From: Cunninghamia lanceolata
Lineage: Eukaryota > Streptophyta > Pinopsida > Cupressales > Cupressaceae
Assembly: GCA_027924645.1 (NCBI GenBank)
Contig: BSBN01001482.1
Location: forward strand, 10,124,001-10,188,000
Length of the DNA: 64,000 nt
Reading direction: 5' to 3'
The notes beneath the pieces are model-generated. The model did no database searches. It had not been told where the DNA came from and was given only the letters and a program-made list of their open reading frames with translations. This document shows positions 34,201 to 46,606 of the stretch, piece after piece; the stretch's first letter is position 1, and each line of letters opens with the position of its first letter. Made by a program: the position numbers and the translations under genes.

Positions 34201-35190
34201 CCCTTACCCTAAACCTTATCCCTAAACCCTAATCCCTCAACCCTAATCCATCATCCGTCATCCCTCAACTCTAATCCCTCATCCCTAAACCCTAAATGCT
34301 ATCCCTATTCCTAGACCCTCAACGGGCTCGATACTATACCTTAAACCCTAATCCCTTATCCGTAAACCCTCCAACCCTATCCCTTAACCCTAATCCCTCA
34401 ACCCTCAACCCTATCCCGAAACCCTTAACCCTCGAACCTCAATGTACTCAACCCTCAACGTCAAACCCAAATCCCTTAACCCTTAACTCTGATCCCTCGA
34501 CCCTTAACCCTTAAAACTTGAACCCTAAAACCTATCCCTACACGCTCGACACTCAACACTATATCTTAAACCCTAATGCCTTAACCCTCATCCCTAAAGC
34601 CTCAACCCTAAATCATTAAACCTTCAACCCTAAACCCTATCCCTAATCCCTCTACCCTCAACACTCTTATTTAACCCTAATCCCTTGACCATTAACCCTA
34701 TCCCTCAACCTCAACCCTCAACCCTCAACCCTCAACTCTCAACATTAAACCCTAATTCATCAACCCTAAACCCTAATCCCTCAAACCTAAACCATCAACC
34801 CTCAACACTATACCTTAAACCCTAATCCCTATCCCTCAACCCTTAACCCTTAAAACTTAAACCCTATCCCTACACCCTCAACACTTGACACTATATCTTA
34901 AGCCTTAAACCCTCATCCCTAAAGCCTCAACCCTCAATCCTTAAACCTTCAACCCTAAACCCTATCCCTAATCGCTCTACCCTCGACGCTCTAACCCTAA
35001 CATCGACATTGAATGCTAATCCATCAACCCTAAACCCTAATCTGTCAACCCTAAACCCTATCCCTAAACCCTCAATCCTCAACACTATACCTTAAACCCT
35101 AATCCGTCAACCCTAAAACCTAATCCCTCAACCCTCAACCCTAAACACTATCAATAAACTCTCAACCCTCGACACTATACCTTAAACCCT
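31283..35190. repeat. Degenerate telomere-type satellite (CCCTAAA-related), block 1
   Basis: Almost 4 kb of heptamer-like units: CCCTAAA, CCCTCAA, CCCTAAT, CCCTATC and variants. True plant telomere heptamers occur but rarely in long perfect runs. Longer blocks repeat. For example, CTCAATAGACTCGATAC lies at 31401, 32535 and 33861, and CTCAACGGGCTCGATAC at 32992 and 34318, giving a 1326-bp higher-order spacing. No gene is present, and the Leu/Asn/Pro-rich short frames are artefacts. Confidence 0.95.
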
Positions 35191-35384
35191 ATGAGATAAG
35201 CTTTGTGTATGGTACATCCACAGTGAGTAATTAATAGTTGAAATTAGAAGGATGATCATTATGAGAAAAGATTTGCATTGGGGTACATCTATGTTTCTTG
35301 CTGTCGACCCCACACTTAGGGAAGGTATATTGTTACAAAACAGGCAAATAATCTCCCATTGTTTACTGGCTCTATCCACAAGAA
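35191..35384. other. Unique spacer within the telomere-type satellite
   Basis: About 195 bases unrelated to the satellite interrupt it cleanly between ACCTTAAACCCTA and ACTATACCTTAAACCC. This is probably a small insertion; no terminal repeats were found. Confidence 0.5.
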
Positions 35385-35640
35385 CTACTAAACTATACCT
35401 TAAACCCTAATCCCTCAACTCTAAACTTTCAACCCTAAACCCTATCTCTAATCCCTCTACCCTCAACACTCTACCTTAAACCTAATCCCTCGACCCTTAA
35501 CCCTAAACACTATCCCTAAATCCTCAACCCTAAAACCTAATCCCTCAAGGTCCTAAACTCTAATCCCTTATCCCTAAACTCTAAATCTTATCCCTAAATG
35601 CTCAACCCTCAACCTTAATCACTCAATCCTTATCCACCCC
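35385..35640. repeat. Degenerate telomere-type satellite, block 2
   Basis: The same CCCTAAA/CCCTCAA-type units resume for about 250 bases, then grade into CT-rich sequence. Confidence 0.9.
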
Positions 35641-35694
35641 TCTCCTCCCCTATCTGGCTCACTCCCATCTCTACCCTCCTTTGCCCTCGACACT

Positions 35695-35831
35695 ATACAT
35701 ACATACATATAGGCATACATAGATACATACATACATACATACATATAGGCATACATAGATACATACATACATACATACATATAGGCATACATAGATACAT
35801 ACATACATATAGGCATACATACATACATACA
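35695..35831. repeat. ACAT microsatellite with ATAGGC interruptions
   Basis: Runs of ACAT are broken at regular intervals by ATAGGCATACATAG, giving a compound minisatellite. Met/Tyr/Val/Cys frames on the minus strand are artefacts of this repeat. Confidence 0.95.
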
Positions 35832-36726
35832 TGATTAATAGCCTTAAATGTGAAAAAATTAAAGGGGAACATAACGTGAGCACATTGTCTTTCTTTGGGA
35901 ATCCCAAGCCTTGGGCTTGGGATTTGCTTTGGATTTTCAACCCCAAAGGCTTGGAGTGCCTTTTGAACAGTCACAGACGTGTTTTCCATATTCTTCAAGA
36001 TTTCACATAATTTCGTTCATGCTAACCCTCAGATTTGCATGTGTTTCAAGGTCAAACAAATCAAACACCTAGGTAATGTTAGGCTTTCTCTTAGCTATTT
36101 GACGATGTGATTTTTTTCACATTTTAACAATGTTAAGCCTTTCATCATTAATTTCTTTTGTTTGTGTGTCCGTTTTTGGGCAAAAACCACTGTTTGGTCT
36201 TTTTTTCATTGTAAATTAACAATTCATTGAAATTTAAAAAAAAATACATATTTAGAAACTAGACTCCATTCTACAAATATTAAAAAAAGAAAAAAATGAT
36301 TTTCAATTAGTTTTCAAAACTTATAGGGGTAGCACGGCCAAAATTATATTTTTTAGGATGTGTCCACTTTGAAAATTAGTAAAAAATCAAATATTCATCA
36401 AAAAATTATCAGAAAAATCAGGGATAAACTACATGCTATTAGATAATTTCTCACTGAAGTGATTTTAAAAATACCAAAAAAATGTTGACCTTTTGAGGGA
36501 GCCACAAAACATGCTATGTTATGTTTTTTTGACAGAAACAACACCAATTTATGTGGCTCCCTCTTTTGAACCCCTTAATCTATGCCATTTTAAAAAAAAA
36601 ATAGTAGTTTAGAAAGTAGACTTGGAGCACTATGAACATTGTTTTGGTTGCATCTCCAAAATTTGAGTGTAACTATGCTCAATTTCTCATCCAAGGCCAG
36701 TATTTCCTGATTTCATAAAAAAAAGT
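35832..36726. other. AT-rich right end of the DNA transposon with two hairpins
   Basis: No gene is seen. AATCCCAAGC and GCTTGGGATT form a hairpin at 35900-35924. GAGGGAGCCACA (36495-36506) and TGTGGCTCCCTC (36552-36563) form a second. The rest is A/T-rich. Confidence 0.6.
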
Positions 36727-36751
36727 AGCCCCCATCTTCTTGTACTTACCC
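36727..36751 (-). repeat. Right terminal inverted repeat of the DNA transposon
   Basis: This is the inverted counterpart of 18359-18383, reading GGGTAAGTACAAGAAGATGG outward to inward on the minus strand. It is followed by TAA at 36752-36754. Confidence 0.9.
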
Positions 36752-37165
36752 TAACATTAACTCCAACCTCGGGGACTTGGACTTCTATCCTCAAATTCTC
36801 ATTCTGTACCTCAGCCCTTGGGTTTCCATTAGCATTAGCACCTCTTGTGTTTCCATTAACATTCCACTCTCCATGATTCCCTCTAATCTTCTACTCAATC
36901 GAAGTCATTCTAGTATCTTGTTGGGTCAAGAGAGAAATAATATGATCCAATCTTCCATCTTGATCACTATTAGCATCTCCATGATTCCTTGCATTTTGTC
37001 CACTATTTGCACCTCCACAGTTTGTTCTATTTTGACCACTTTCTAATCCTCAACTACGATCAATGTTTCTAGTATTGATGATGAATAATCTAAACCAAGT
37101 TGACAAGTCAGCATAATAGTCCCAAAAAGAGGCCCTAGTGTTTAACCTAGAGCTTTGATACCAAA
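36752..37165 (-). mobile_element. Gypsy B leader (continuation of 17321-18357) with PBS
   Basis: It resumes the gypsy B sequence right after the transposon (TAACATTAACTCCAACCTC, also at 42986 and 49537). On the minus strand TGGTATCAAAGCTC at 37150-37163 is the primer binding site, two bases after the LTR end. The 89-codon plus-strand frame here is not coding. Confidence 0.85.
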
Positions 37166-40159
37166 TGTAAAGCCTCTCAAACCATCACAAAAGTAAATAA
37201 AGTAAATAATCGATTTAAATACCAAATCACAATATCAAGAGTAAAATGTTGTAATTAATTTGCTTAATTACATCTTCACAAGGAAATGATAAATCTCATA
37301 AATATGAATACATAAATGTCAATAAATCTTACAAAATCACATGCTCAATCTAGGTAAAAGCACTATAAAATAATATACAAAGCCCATTGGCAATCATGCC
37401 ATAATACATCCAATTACAAGTTACAATCATGTACAACAAGTATAAATCAATCAATACACTCTCTAATTGCCACGAACCAAATGGTTCTCCTATGAGCAGA
37501 GAGACATGAACATGGCCCAAGCACTTTTCCACAAACCATGAAGCAATTACACTTCCTCGGATCCCTTCATGACAAGAAGGAAACCCAGCCCTACACGAAA
37601 TGTCTAGCTACCTGGAAACAACTAGCAGGAGGGACACCCAATGCAACCCAATAACATTCCTAGATAAAAATCTACTTTTATTTCCCCAAGAAACAAGTAA
37701 AATAGATAATAAAAATAAAATAGGATCAAGCAATCCATACTCTCATTCCCTTTCCCAATACACCATTCTTGAATACGCACTTTCAATAAACGACAAGATG
37801 AACATCACTCATTAATTTATTTGTACACACATAAATATAATGTCTATAAACTGGTTATAATATTTAAAACTAATTCATTGTATAAAAAGTTTTCAAGAAT
37901 ATACAATGTTAACCTTTTTCCATCCAATACCATTTCATGATTTTAACAAATCATAGGGTTTTATCGTAATAAGAGATTAAGATAGGTTTCAGCATAAATA
38001 ATATTTAGTAATGAATTGTCTCTGCTTTGTAATAACATAACTATTTTATAGAGTTTTCAAGTAAGATATAGAAGCAATTTAATTGGGCTATAGGAGCTTA
38101 TATCAGCTATAGATAACTATGCATAAGTCTGCTACAGGAACCAAAATATGGTGACAATGATAAAAAGAAGCTACAGGGACTCACACAAGTTCAATACAAA
38201 AAAATTAAAGACTGTGTCTGACACTAAATAGATCAGAACAACAAATAAATTGATAATATATAGCCACAAGAACTATGATCCATTCTCTCAGTCAAGATGA
38301 TAAAAAAATAAAAGAAATCTACAACAAGGGTTGAATAAAATTTAGAGTAGCAATGATCAGAGGTAAGATAGCAGCTACAGGTTAAAAAGATTGTGACAGT
38401 GATAAAAGAAGTTACAAGAATTATCATTAGTCAGCCCTAGGATGAGAAAAGGTCTTAGTCAGCAAGAAAAAATAGACTGTGATAGGTTAAATAACAAGCT
38501 ACTACAGAAGCATGAAAACTATAGTAGGTTTAAATTAAACAACGACTTGGAGATTGGTAAATTCCACACAGGCATGGGTGTTTTCTTAACAGTGACTAGG
38601 AAGTTATTTAAATACCACAAAAACCATTCTTACATCAGGACACTCAAATGAGGGTCGTTACTCATAGCTATGCCATTTAGAAATAGGTCGTTACAAGACA
38701 AGGAACAAGCCAAAGTTTGGCTTACATAGTCAATAGGGTCAACTCCAAAAATTTGATCATAGGTGTTGGTGTTAGGGATTAGAAGAAGGTAGGTTGCAGC
38801 TGATTTAAGAGGAAGAAACGTTGATAAGAAGGGCTGATCCATAGGTTAAGGTCAGAGAAAGAAAAAGAAGGTCATTACAAGATAAAATAGAGGAATATAA
38901 TGCAAACTGCCATTTTTCAAATTGAGAGCAGAGGGAGAAATGGGTCAGCTATAGAATAGAAAGCAAGTGGAGTTTGAACTAGCAAATGTTGATAGAAGAA
39001 AGGACTATTCTCAGACCACAACATTCAATAATATTTCACCATTAATCTATTGCTAAATAACATTAAAATACCTAATTATTCTAATGCTAAGGTTTGAATT
39101 CTTTTCCTACCATTGATCACCTCTTTCTTTCTATCGCTGGTCTCCACTGCTTTGCTTTCTCCTTTTGTCTGAAAAAGAATGAATAAAACTCCTTCAGTTG
39201 CCTACTATTTTTATTAGAAATCTTTGCTAATATTGGTGTTCGATCTATTTAAGTTTCTTTTTGCTTTTTATTAACTGAAGATATTATTTTAGTTTGCATG
39301 AGTTTTCAATTAGAAAAGCTCTCTAAAATAAAAATAAAACAGATTTATGTATTCCTTTGGCTTGCATGACTGATTATTATTCTTTTAATTTTTTTATTAG
39401 AATTCTAAATATAATAAGCGTCATTAATATAATTTATTTATTTTTAATTTACACAATCACTTTAATATCAAAACAAGAATATTTTATATTAATAATAAAA
39501 TAATAATATATATAAATCTATTGTAATTAAATCCAATTGAATAAGTCTATCTTAGATATTGTCTTCCAAACATCCATATTTATATACATTTATTTATCAA
39601 ATAGCATAAAATACATCCATATATATATATCACTTAAAATAAATACTCCATTAAAATATAATTCGTAAAGACATTAATACTCTTGGTTAAATCAAGTGTT
39701 CAAAAAGGAACTTACTGTCGCAATTAAAACATAATATTTTCTAAGTATCTAACCATCCATCACATTTATTATCCACACAATGATGCATAAAAATAAGTCA
39801 TTCAAAATGCAACATGAGACTACGTGAGTTTGTGATTGCATCAGGGTTATCCATCCCAACAATTCTTACCAAGTGGCTAGAACATCTCTACCTCAACCAT
39901 GTTCTCATGTTCGACGAGTACCTGCATTCATTTGCACTCAACTTGACATCAATAGGTTAGTGCCTCAAAAACATAGACAAAGCAGAACATCATAATCACA
40001 TTGATAATATTTAATATTTAAATCATATTTCCAATTTACACAATTATAATTTCATGATAATTAACTTCACACACTTGTAATTTACTCAAAGTAAAACAAC
40101 CATAGTAAATGTTCACTAATCTAGAATAATTATATAGTCCATAAAAATGAGATGTGACA
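37166..40159 (-). repeat. Gypsy B LTR-A
   Basis: Plus-strand ends are TGTAAAGCC and GATGTGACA; on the element's own strand the LTR runs TGTCAC to TTTACA. It is followed in the plus direction by TCCTTCCCCACTT, the complement of a polypurine tract. It aligns with LTR-B and LTR-C over its full length. No coding is seen. Confidence 0.9.
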
Positions 40160-40889
40160 TCCTTCCCCACTTGGAAGAGATATTGTCCTGATGTCTTATT
40201 ACACAACAAAATAATAATCAATCAATCCACCACCAATAAAGTATCAAAGTATCATAACAACTCAGGTGTCACAAAACAATAACAACAACTAAAAATATCA
40301 TAATTCATGCATGAATACGAAATCTATTCTATATCCTCAAATGAGGAAAAGATCTATCAATCTCATCTGCATCCTCCCATGTGGCATCATCCACAAAAGT
40401 ATTGGTCCTACTCAACCTTATACAAAACCATTTCTCAAATTTGCATTTATCATTGCATCCATATAATCAATCAATCAATCAATTCACATGGCACAACTAC
40501 CAGTTCGATGTATATAATTTAATACAGGTTACAACTACCACTTAATTACATTTATTCTAGCATAAGAGTAACAATCACATCTTTAATGCACACCAAGAAG
40601 GCATAAATCAATTCATCATAGACATGAATCAATCATAAAAATGTACATGCAATTGCATGATAACACAATATAATATCAAAAGATCAGTCCTCAAAACAAA
40701 CATAGATCAAGATCTCCAACAAGAAGACAAAACTCCAAAGGTACACCAACTAGGTCATATCCAATGATTGTGTAAACAACTCCTCTGAAACTATACCACT
40801 CATATCATTCTTATTAATAGAATCCATTTTCTCTTTCATTACTCGCAACCAAACTTTATCTTCAACCTGATCTACAATTAAATTTTTTG

Positions 40890-41380
40890 GAAAAACTATT
40901 CTTTATATTCCTTGTGCTTCTGCACAATGCTAAAAACAATTCAATTTCTTCAATTTCCTTACTATTCTCTACACTTGGTTGTTCACTATATTTGGTTGTT
41001 TTGTTTCAATTCTTTTTCCTTTTTCTCAACATGAGAGGACTTATGTCTATAAAACATTCTAAACATACCTATGATCTTTTGTCAATCAAATACATTCATG
41101 CAACCACAATTCATTTCCAAACAACTTGTCATAGATTCATTTTCAACTCTCTATTTTTCTCTACTTTGGTACCCAAGACCTTCATACTTAGTCCTCACAA
41201 TGGACTAAATGGGCTCTTTGATTCCTTGCCCATGCTTACCCAAACCTTTGCCTATATAACCAATTTTCTTCAGTATTTTCAACCAACATTATCATCCAAC
41301 CAACTAGCTATGTTAGAAGATTCATCATCATTTTCATCCTTACATTCTTCAGCAAAAGAAACTTCACCAAACTACTAAGT
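40890..41380 (-). pseudogene. Gypsy B G-patch protein, copy A (degenerate)
   Basis: The minus strand encodes the same G-patch as 47526-47891 (KILKKIGYIG, then GLGKHGQGIKEPI, one stop, then GLGY). The stretch corresponding to the zinc knuckles (47605-47765) is deleted here, so this copy is non-functional. Confidence 0.65.
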
Positions 41381-41485
41381 GATTGATCAAAGAAAACAAA
41401 TCACCTATGTCACATGAGACTTCACAAAATGATGGCTTGATTTCAACAATTCATTTTCTTTTTGGCATGTTGCAAACAATTATTT

Positions 41486-41731
41486 TCAGTCATCATTTTG
41501 ATCTTTCAATTTTAAATTCTCTCCTTCTAGGGTCTTCAAATTTTCTTGTAAATCTTCATTTTTCTCTTGAATTTTCACCAATTCATTTTCTAAAAGATCA
41601 TCAATCATATAAATTTCATACTTTTCCTTTCCTAACTCCTTTATTCTTTCCATATATTCTATGTTAATCTTTTGAAACAATTCTTTATTATCTTTTTCCA
41701 ATTCTTCTTTCGAAAATTGCTTTCCCCCCAT
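41486..41731 (-). CDS. Gypsy B coiled-coil protein, copy A
   Basis: This 81-codon frame from ATG at 41731 is almost entirely Glu/Lys/Leu/Asn (for example KEELEKDNKELFQKINIEYM) and predicts a coiled coil through its length. The same frame starts at 48292 in internal region B but stops early there. It may be the N-terminal part of the protein that continues as the G-patch region, separated by frame changes, since both lie in the same order in both copies. Function unknown. Confidence 0.5.
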   Translation of the reverse strand: MGGKQFSKEELEKDNKELFQKINIEYMERIKELGKEKYEIYMIDDLLENELVKIQEKNEDLQENLKTLEGENLKLKDQNDD

Positions 41732-42179
41732 AAACCTTTAACTTCAAACAAAATTTCAACTTACTTCAAGTGATCCAAAGTGACCCCAAAATCCTTTCTA
41801 GAACTTCCCAAACACTTCGAACAACATTTATTGTATCTAAGAAAATTCAAAGAATTCAATCTACCAAATCTCTTAGCAACACACATGCTACAAAACGGTA
41901 TATTCTCTACATCCTACTCCCTTATACAATCCTATCAGAGGCCCATGATAGAAGACATAATTAGGATACATGACTGACAATTTAAAATACTCAAGCATAG
42001 CCACCACTAATAAATAAAAAAATAAAAAAAATCCTAAGAAAAGAAAATTTCATTTCCAACAATAAGGCATAAAATGTGTACAATTTCAACAGTAAATCCA
42101 ACATGACCATCATGGTCACAAGATAAGTAAAATATCAATTTTTGATGGCTAAAAATTTTCATAAATAAGAATAAAATTT

Positions 42180-42900
42180 CAATGTTGGTCCTTCAGTTCT
42201 TTCCCTCTAGTTGAACATGTTTCGGTTGTTATATCCAACATTTTTGTTTCCACCATCTTGGTTTCCACCATTTCCATCCTGAGAATTATTATACCTCTCT
42301 TCAAATTCCTAATATGTCGATTATTATTTCTTTGATTGTTATTCTCATTATAATTATGTTGGTAGTTCTATTGATAATTCTGAGATCTCTCATTTGTAAA
42401 CTTCGCATCTCTCTGTTTATGGTAACTGGATAATTGTTGCAATTTTTGCTCTTGTTTAATTGCTTTCTCAATAATTGCATCCATAGTGAGTGGATTATGA
42501 ATGTCTAGCTCTGCTCCAACTTGGGGCCTTAAGCCTAATATAAACTTTCTGATCCAGAATCTCTTGTCCATTTGGTACTGTGGAACATACTTAAGTAGAT
42601 GCGAGAACCTCTCCCAATAACTGGTTACAGACATTCTTCCTTGAACCAAATTTTGAAACTCTATCATCTTCTTGTCAAAGAAGAGCTATGGTAACCATCT
42701 TTTCCTAAAAAGTTGCAAGAAATATCCCAAGTTATTTCACCAGGTAACAACTTCTTATTTGCCTTCTCATTGTCCCACCATGTTGGTACTTCACCAGGCA
42801 ATTGATATGATTCCCACATTTCGTTCATGTAATTTGAAAGGTTTTGAAGCCCAAAGTATTTCTCCATTTCTATGATTCATGCTTCAGCTCCATCTCCAAT
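42180..42900 (-). pseudogene. Gypsy B gag, copy A
   Basis: Two overlapping minus-strand frames give one gag. The first, 42867-42664, starts MEKYFGLQNLSNYMNEMWES. The second, 42667-42368, contains MIEFQNLVQGRMSVTSYWER and YVPQYQMDKRF, then the core FILGLRPQVGAELDIHNPL. It is followed by an Asn-rich tail. A frame change near 42690 joins them. The capsid-type gag core (helix, RF..L, Y.P, GL) is typical of Ty3/gypsy-like plant elements. Confidence 0.8.
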
Positions 42901-43398
42901 TGTCTTCCCATCAAATTTATGTGGTGAGACCTTCTTGAGGTCTTTTCCCAATTCCCTTACTTGATTGTCTTCCATACTTGATTGTTAACATTAACTCCAA
43001 CCTCAAGGACATGTACTTCTATCCTCAAATTCTCATTCTGTACCTCAGCGCTTGGGTTTTCATTAGCATTAGCACCTCCTATGTTCCATTAGCATTCCGT
43101 TCTCCATGATTCCCTTTGATCTTCTACTCAAGAGTAGTCATTCTAGTATCCTATTGGGTCAAGAGAGCCAGAATGTGATCCAATCTTCCATCTTGATAAT
43201 TATTAGCATCTCCATGATTTCTTGCATTTTGTCAAATATTTGCACCTCCACAGTTTCTTCTATTTTGACCACTTTTTGATCCTCCACTAAGATCAATGTT
43301 TCTAGTATTCATGATGAATAATCTGAACCAAGTTTGTAACTCAACATAATATACCCAAAAAGGGGCCTTATTATTCAACCTAGAGCTCTAATACCAAA

Positions 43399-46300
43399 TG
43401 TAAAGCTTCTCAAACCATCACAAAAGTAAATAAAGTAAATAATCAATTTAAATTACCAAATCACAATATCAAGAGTAAAATGATGTAATTAATTTGTGTA
43501 ATTACAAATTCACAAGAAAGTGATAAATCTCATAAATATGAATTAATAACTATCAATAGATCTTACAAAATCACATGCTCAATCTAGGTAAAAGCACTAT
43601 AAAATAATATACAAAGTCGATCAGCAATCATGCCATAATACACCCAATTACAATATAAGGAGTAAAATGATGTAATTAATCTGCGTAATTACAAATTCAC
43701 AAGAAAATGATAAATCTCATAAATATGAATCAATAAATGTCAATAAATCTTACAAAATCACGTGCTTAATCAAGGTAAAAGCACTATAAAATAATATACA
43801 AAGTCCATCAACAATCATGCCATAATACATCATGTACAAGTATAAATCAATCAATACACTCTCCAGTCACCACGAACCAAATGGTTCTCCTATGAGCTGA
43901 GAGATGGGAACATGTCCTAGGCACTTTTCCAGCCAACCATAAAGCAATTACACTTCTCTAGATCCCTTCATGACAAGAAGGAAACCCAGCCCTACATGAA
44001 ATGTCTAGCTACATGGAAACAACTAGTACGAGGGACACTCAATGCAACCTAATAACATTCCTTGATAAAAAAATCTACTTTTATTTTTCTAGGAAATAAG
44101 TGAAATAAATAATTAAAAAAATAGAATCAAACAATCCATAATCTCATTCCCTTTCCCAATACATCATTCATGAATACACACTTTCAATAAATGGCAAGAT
44201 GAACATCACTAATTCATTCATTTGTACACACATAAATATAATGTCTATAAACTGGTTATAATATTTAACAGTAATTTGTTGTCTGAAAGGTTTTCAAGAA
44301 TTTACAATGTTAAACTTTTTCCATCCTATATTGTTTCATGATTTTAACAATTCATAGGGTTCTATTGTAATGAAAGATTAAGACAGGTTTCAGCATAAAT
44401 AATACTCAGTAATTAATTGTCTCTGCTCTATAATAATATAATTTTTTTTAGAGTTTTCAAGTAAGCTATTGAAGCAATTCAATTGGGCTACATGAGCTTA
44501 TATTAGCTATAGATAACAATGCATAAGTTTGCTATAAGTACCAAAACATGGTGACAGTGATAAAAAGAAGCTACAGAGACTCACACAAGTTCAATACAAA
44601 AAAATTGAAGACTGTGTTTGGCACTAAATAGATCGGAACAACAAATAAATTGATAATAGGCAGCTATAGGAACTATGATCCATTCTCTTAGTCAAGATGA
44701 CAAAAAAAAAAAGAGAAATCTACAGCAAGGGTCAAATAAAATTTAGAGTAGCAATGATCAGAGGTAAGACAACAACTACAGGTTAAAAAGACTGTGACAG
44801 TGATAAAAAAAGTTACAGGAATTATTATTATTTATCCATAGGATGAGAAAAGGTCTTATTTAGTAAGAAAAATAGACTGTGATAGGTTAAATAACAAGCT
44901 GCTACAGAAGAATGAAAACTGCTGCAAGTTAAATAACAAACTGCTATAGAAGAATGAAAACTGCCATAGGTTTAAATTAAACAGCAACTGGGAGATTGGT
45001 AAATTCCACGTAGGTATGGATGATTTCTTAGCAGCGACTAGGAAGATAATTAAAGGCCACCAAAACCATTCTTATAGTAGGCTGCTCAAACGCGAGCCAT
45101 TACTCACAGCCAAGTTGTTTAGAAATAGGTCGTTACAAGACAAAGAATAGGCTAAAGTTTGGCCTACATCAACAACAGGGTTGACTCCAAAAATATGATT
45201 GCAGGTACTGGCATTAGGGATTAGAAGAAGGTAGGTTGCACCATGTTTAAGTGGAAGAAACATTGATAGGAAGGGTAGATCGATAGGTGAAGGTTAGAGA
45301 AAGGAAAATCAGGCCATTACAAGATAAAACATAGGAATATAACGCAGGCTGCCATTTTCCAAATTGAGAGCAGAGGGAGAAATGGGCAATAGAATAGAAA
45401 GCAAGAGGAGATTGAACCAACAAACATAGATATAAGAAAGGACTATTCTCAGACCAAAACATTCAATATTTGTTCAGCATTAATCTATAGCTAAATAACA
45501 GTAAAATTCTTGATTATTCTGATGCTAAGGTTCAAATTCTGCTCATGGCATTGATTACCTCTTTCTTTCTGTCACTGGTCTGTACTACTTTGTTTTCTCC
45601 TTTTGTCACTCCAAAAAAAAATGAATAAAACTCCTTCAGCTGCCTGTTGTTTTTATTAAAAATCTTTGCTAATATTGGCATTAGATATTTGGGTTTCATT
45701 TATTTTTATTAACTGAAGATATTATTTTAGTTTTCATGAGTTTGTAATTAGAAAAGCTCTCTAAAATTAAAATAAAACAAATTTATTTATTCCTTTGGCT
45801 TGCATGAATGATTATTATTCTTTTAATTCTTTTATTAGAATTCTAAATATAATAATCATCATTAATAAAATTTATTTATTTTTAATTTACACAATCACTT
45901 TAATATCAAAACAAGAAGATTTTATATTATTAATAAAATAATAATATATATAAATCTATTGTAATTAAATCCAATTGAATAAGTCTATTTTAGATATTGT
46001 ATTCCAAACATCTATATTTATATAATTAGGAAACATTTATTTATCAAATAACATAAAATACATCCATATATGTATACACCATTCAAAGTAAATACTCCAT
46101 TAAAATATAATTCGTAAAGACATTAATATTCGTAAATAAATCAAGCATTCAAAAAGGAACTTACTGTCATAATTAAAACACAATATTTGAAGTATCTAAC
46201 CACCCATCACATTTATTATCCACACAATGATGCATAAAAATAAGCCATTCAAAATGCAACATGAGACTACATGAGTGTGTGACTGCATCAGGGTTAACCA

Positions 46301-46606
46301 TCCCAACAGTTTTTTCCAAGTGGCTAGAACATCTCTACCTCAACCATGTTCTCATCTTCGACGAGTACTTGCATCCATTCACACTCAACTCGACATCAAT
46401 AGGTTAGTGCTTCAAAAACATAGCCAAAGGAAAACATCATAATCACATTGATAATATTTAATAATTAAATCAACTTTCCAATTTACACAATTATAATTTC
46501 ATTATAATTACCTTCACACACTTGTAATTTACTCAAAGTAAAAAAAGCGTAGTAAATGTTTACTAATCTAGAATAGTTATATAGTCCATAAAAATAAGAC
46601 GTGACA
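43399..46606 (-). repeat. Gypsy B LTR-B with an internal tandem duplication
   Basis: The LTR is 3208 bp, ends TGTAAAGCT and CGTGACA on the plus strand, and is followed by TCCTTCCCTAC. It is about 210 bases longer than LTR-A because about 190 bases (43465-43650) are repeated in tandem at 43655-43845. Confidence 0.9.

Larger units (their letters stand above)
18358..36751. mobile_element. 18.4-kb terminal-inverted-repeat DNA transposon, two genes, superfamily unassigned
   Basis: The ends are inverted copies (GGGTAAGTGCAAAAAGATGG left, GGGTAAGTACAAGAAGATGG right on the opposite strand). The target duplication is TAA, and two sister copies of the surrounding gypsy B sequence lack the insert. Inside are a plus-strand spliced gene (18645-20646) and a minus-strand candidate transposase (26954-30036), tail to tail. 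A TAA duplication and GGG-starting ends recall PIF/Harbinger. The transposase does not show the Harbinger motifs I know, so I leave the superfamily open. Later material (359-bp array, LINE fragment, telomere-like satellite) inflates the length. Confidence 0.88.
40160..43398 (-). mobile_element. Gypsy B internal region A
   Basis: Between LTR-A and LTR-B, read on the minus strand: PBS (43385-43396, slightly changed), non-coding leader, gag (about 42900-42180), spacer, coiled-coil frame (41731-41486), G-patch region (41380-40890), short tail, polypurine tract (40172-40160). No protease, RT or integrase signal is found. Confidence 0.8.

Noticed and set aside
31283..35640. A true chromosome end
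   Set aside because: The array is highly degenerate, lies inside a transposon with intact ends on both sides, and is followed by 28 kb of other sequence.
35619..35998. Met/Tyr/Val/Cys-rich minus-strand frames
   Set aside because: They are translations of the ACAT microsatellite in three frames.
18358..36751. CACTA or Mutator assignment of the DNA transposon
   Set aside because: Ends begin GGGTAAG rather than CACTA, and the duplication is 3 bp rather than 9-11 bp. The transposase motifs also differ.
40887..41378. 163-codon plus-strand frame with Phe/Leu-rich hydrophobic stretches
   Set aside because: It is antisense to the G-patch region of gypsy B. The related copy at 47286 diverges after 100 codons, and the minus-strand reading is the one with recognisable domains.
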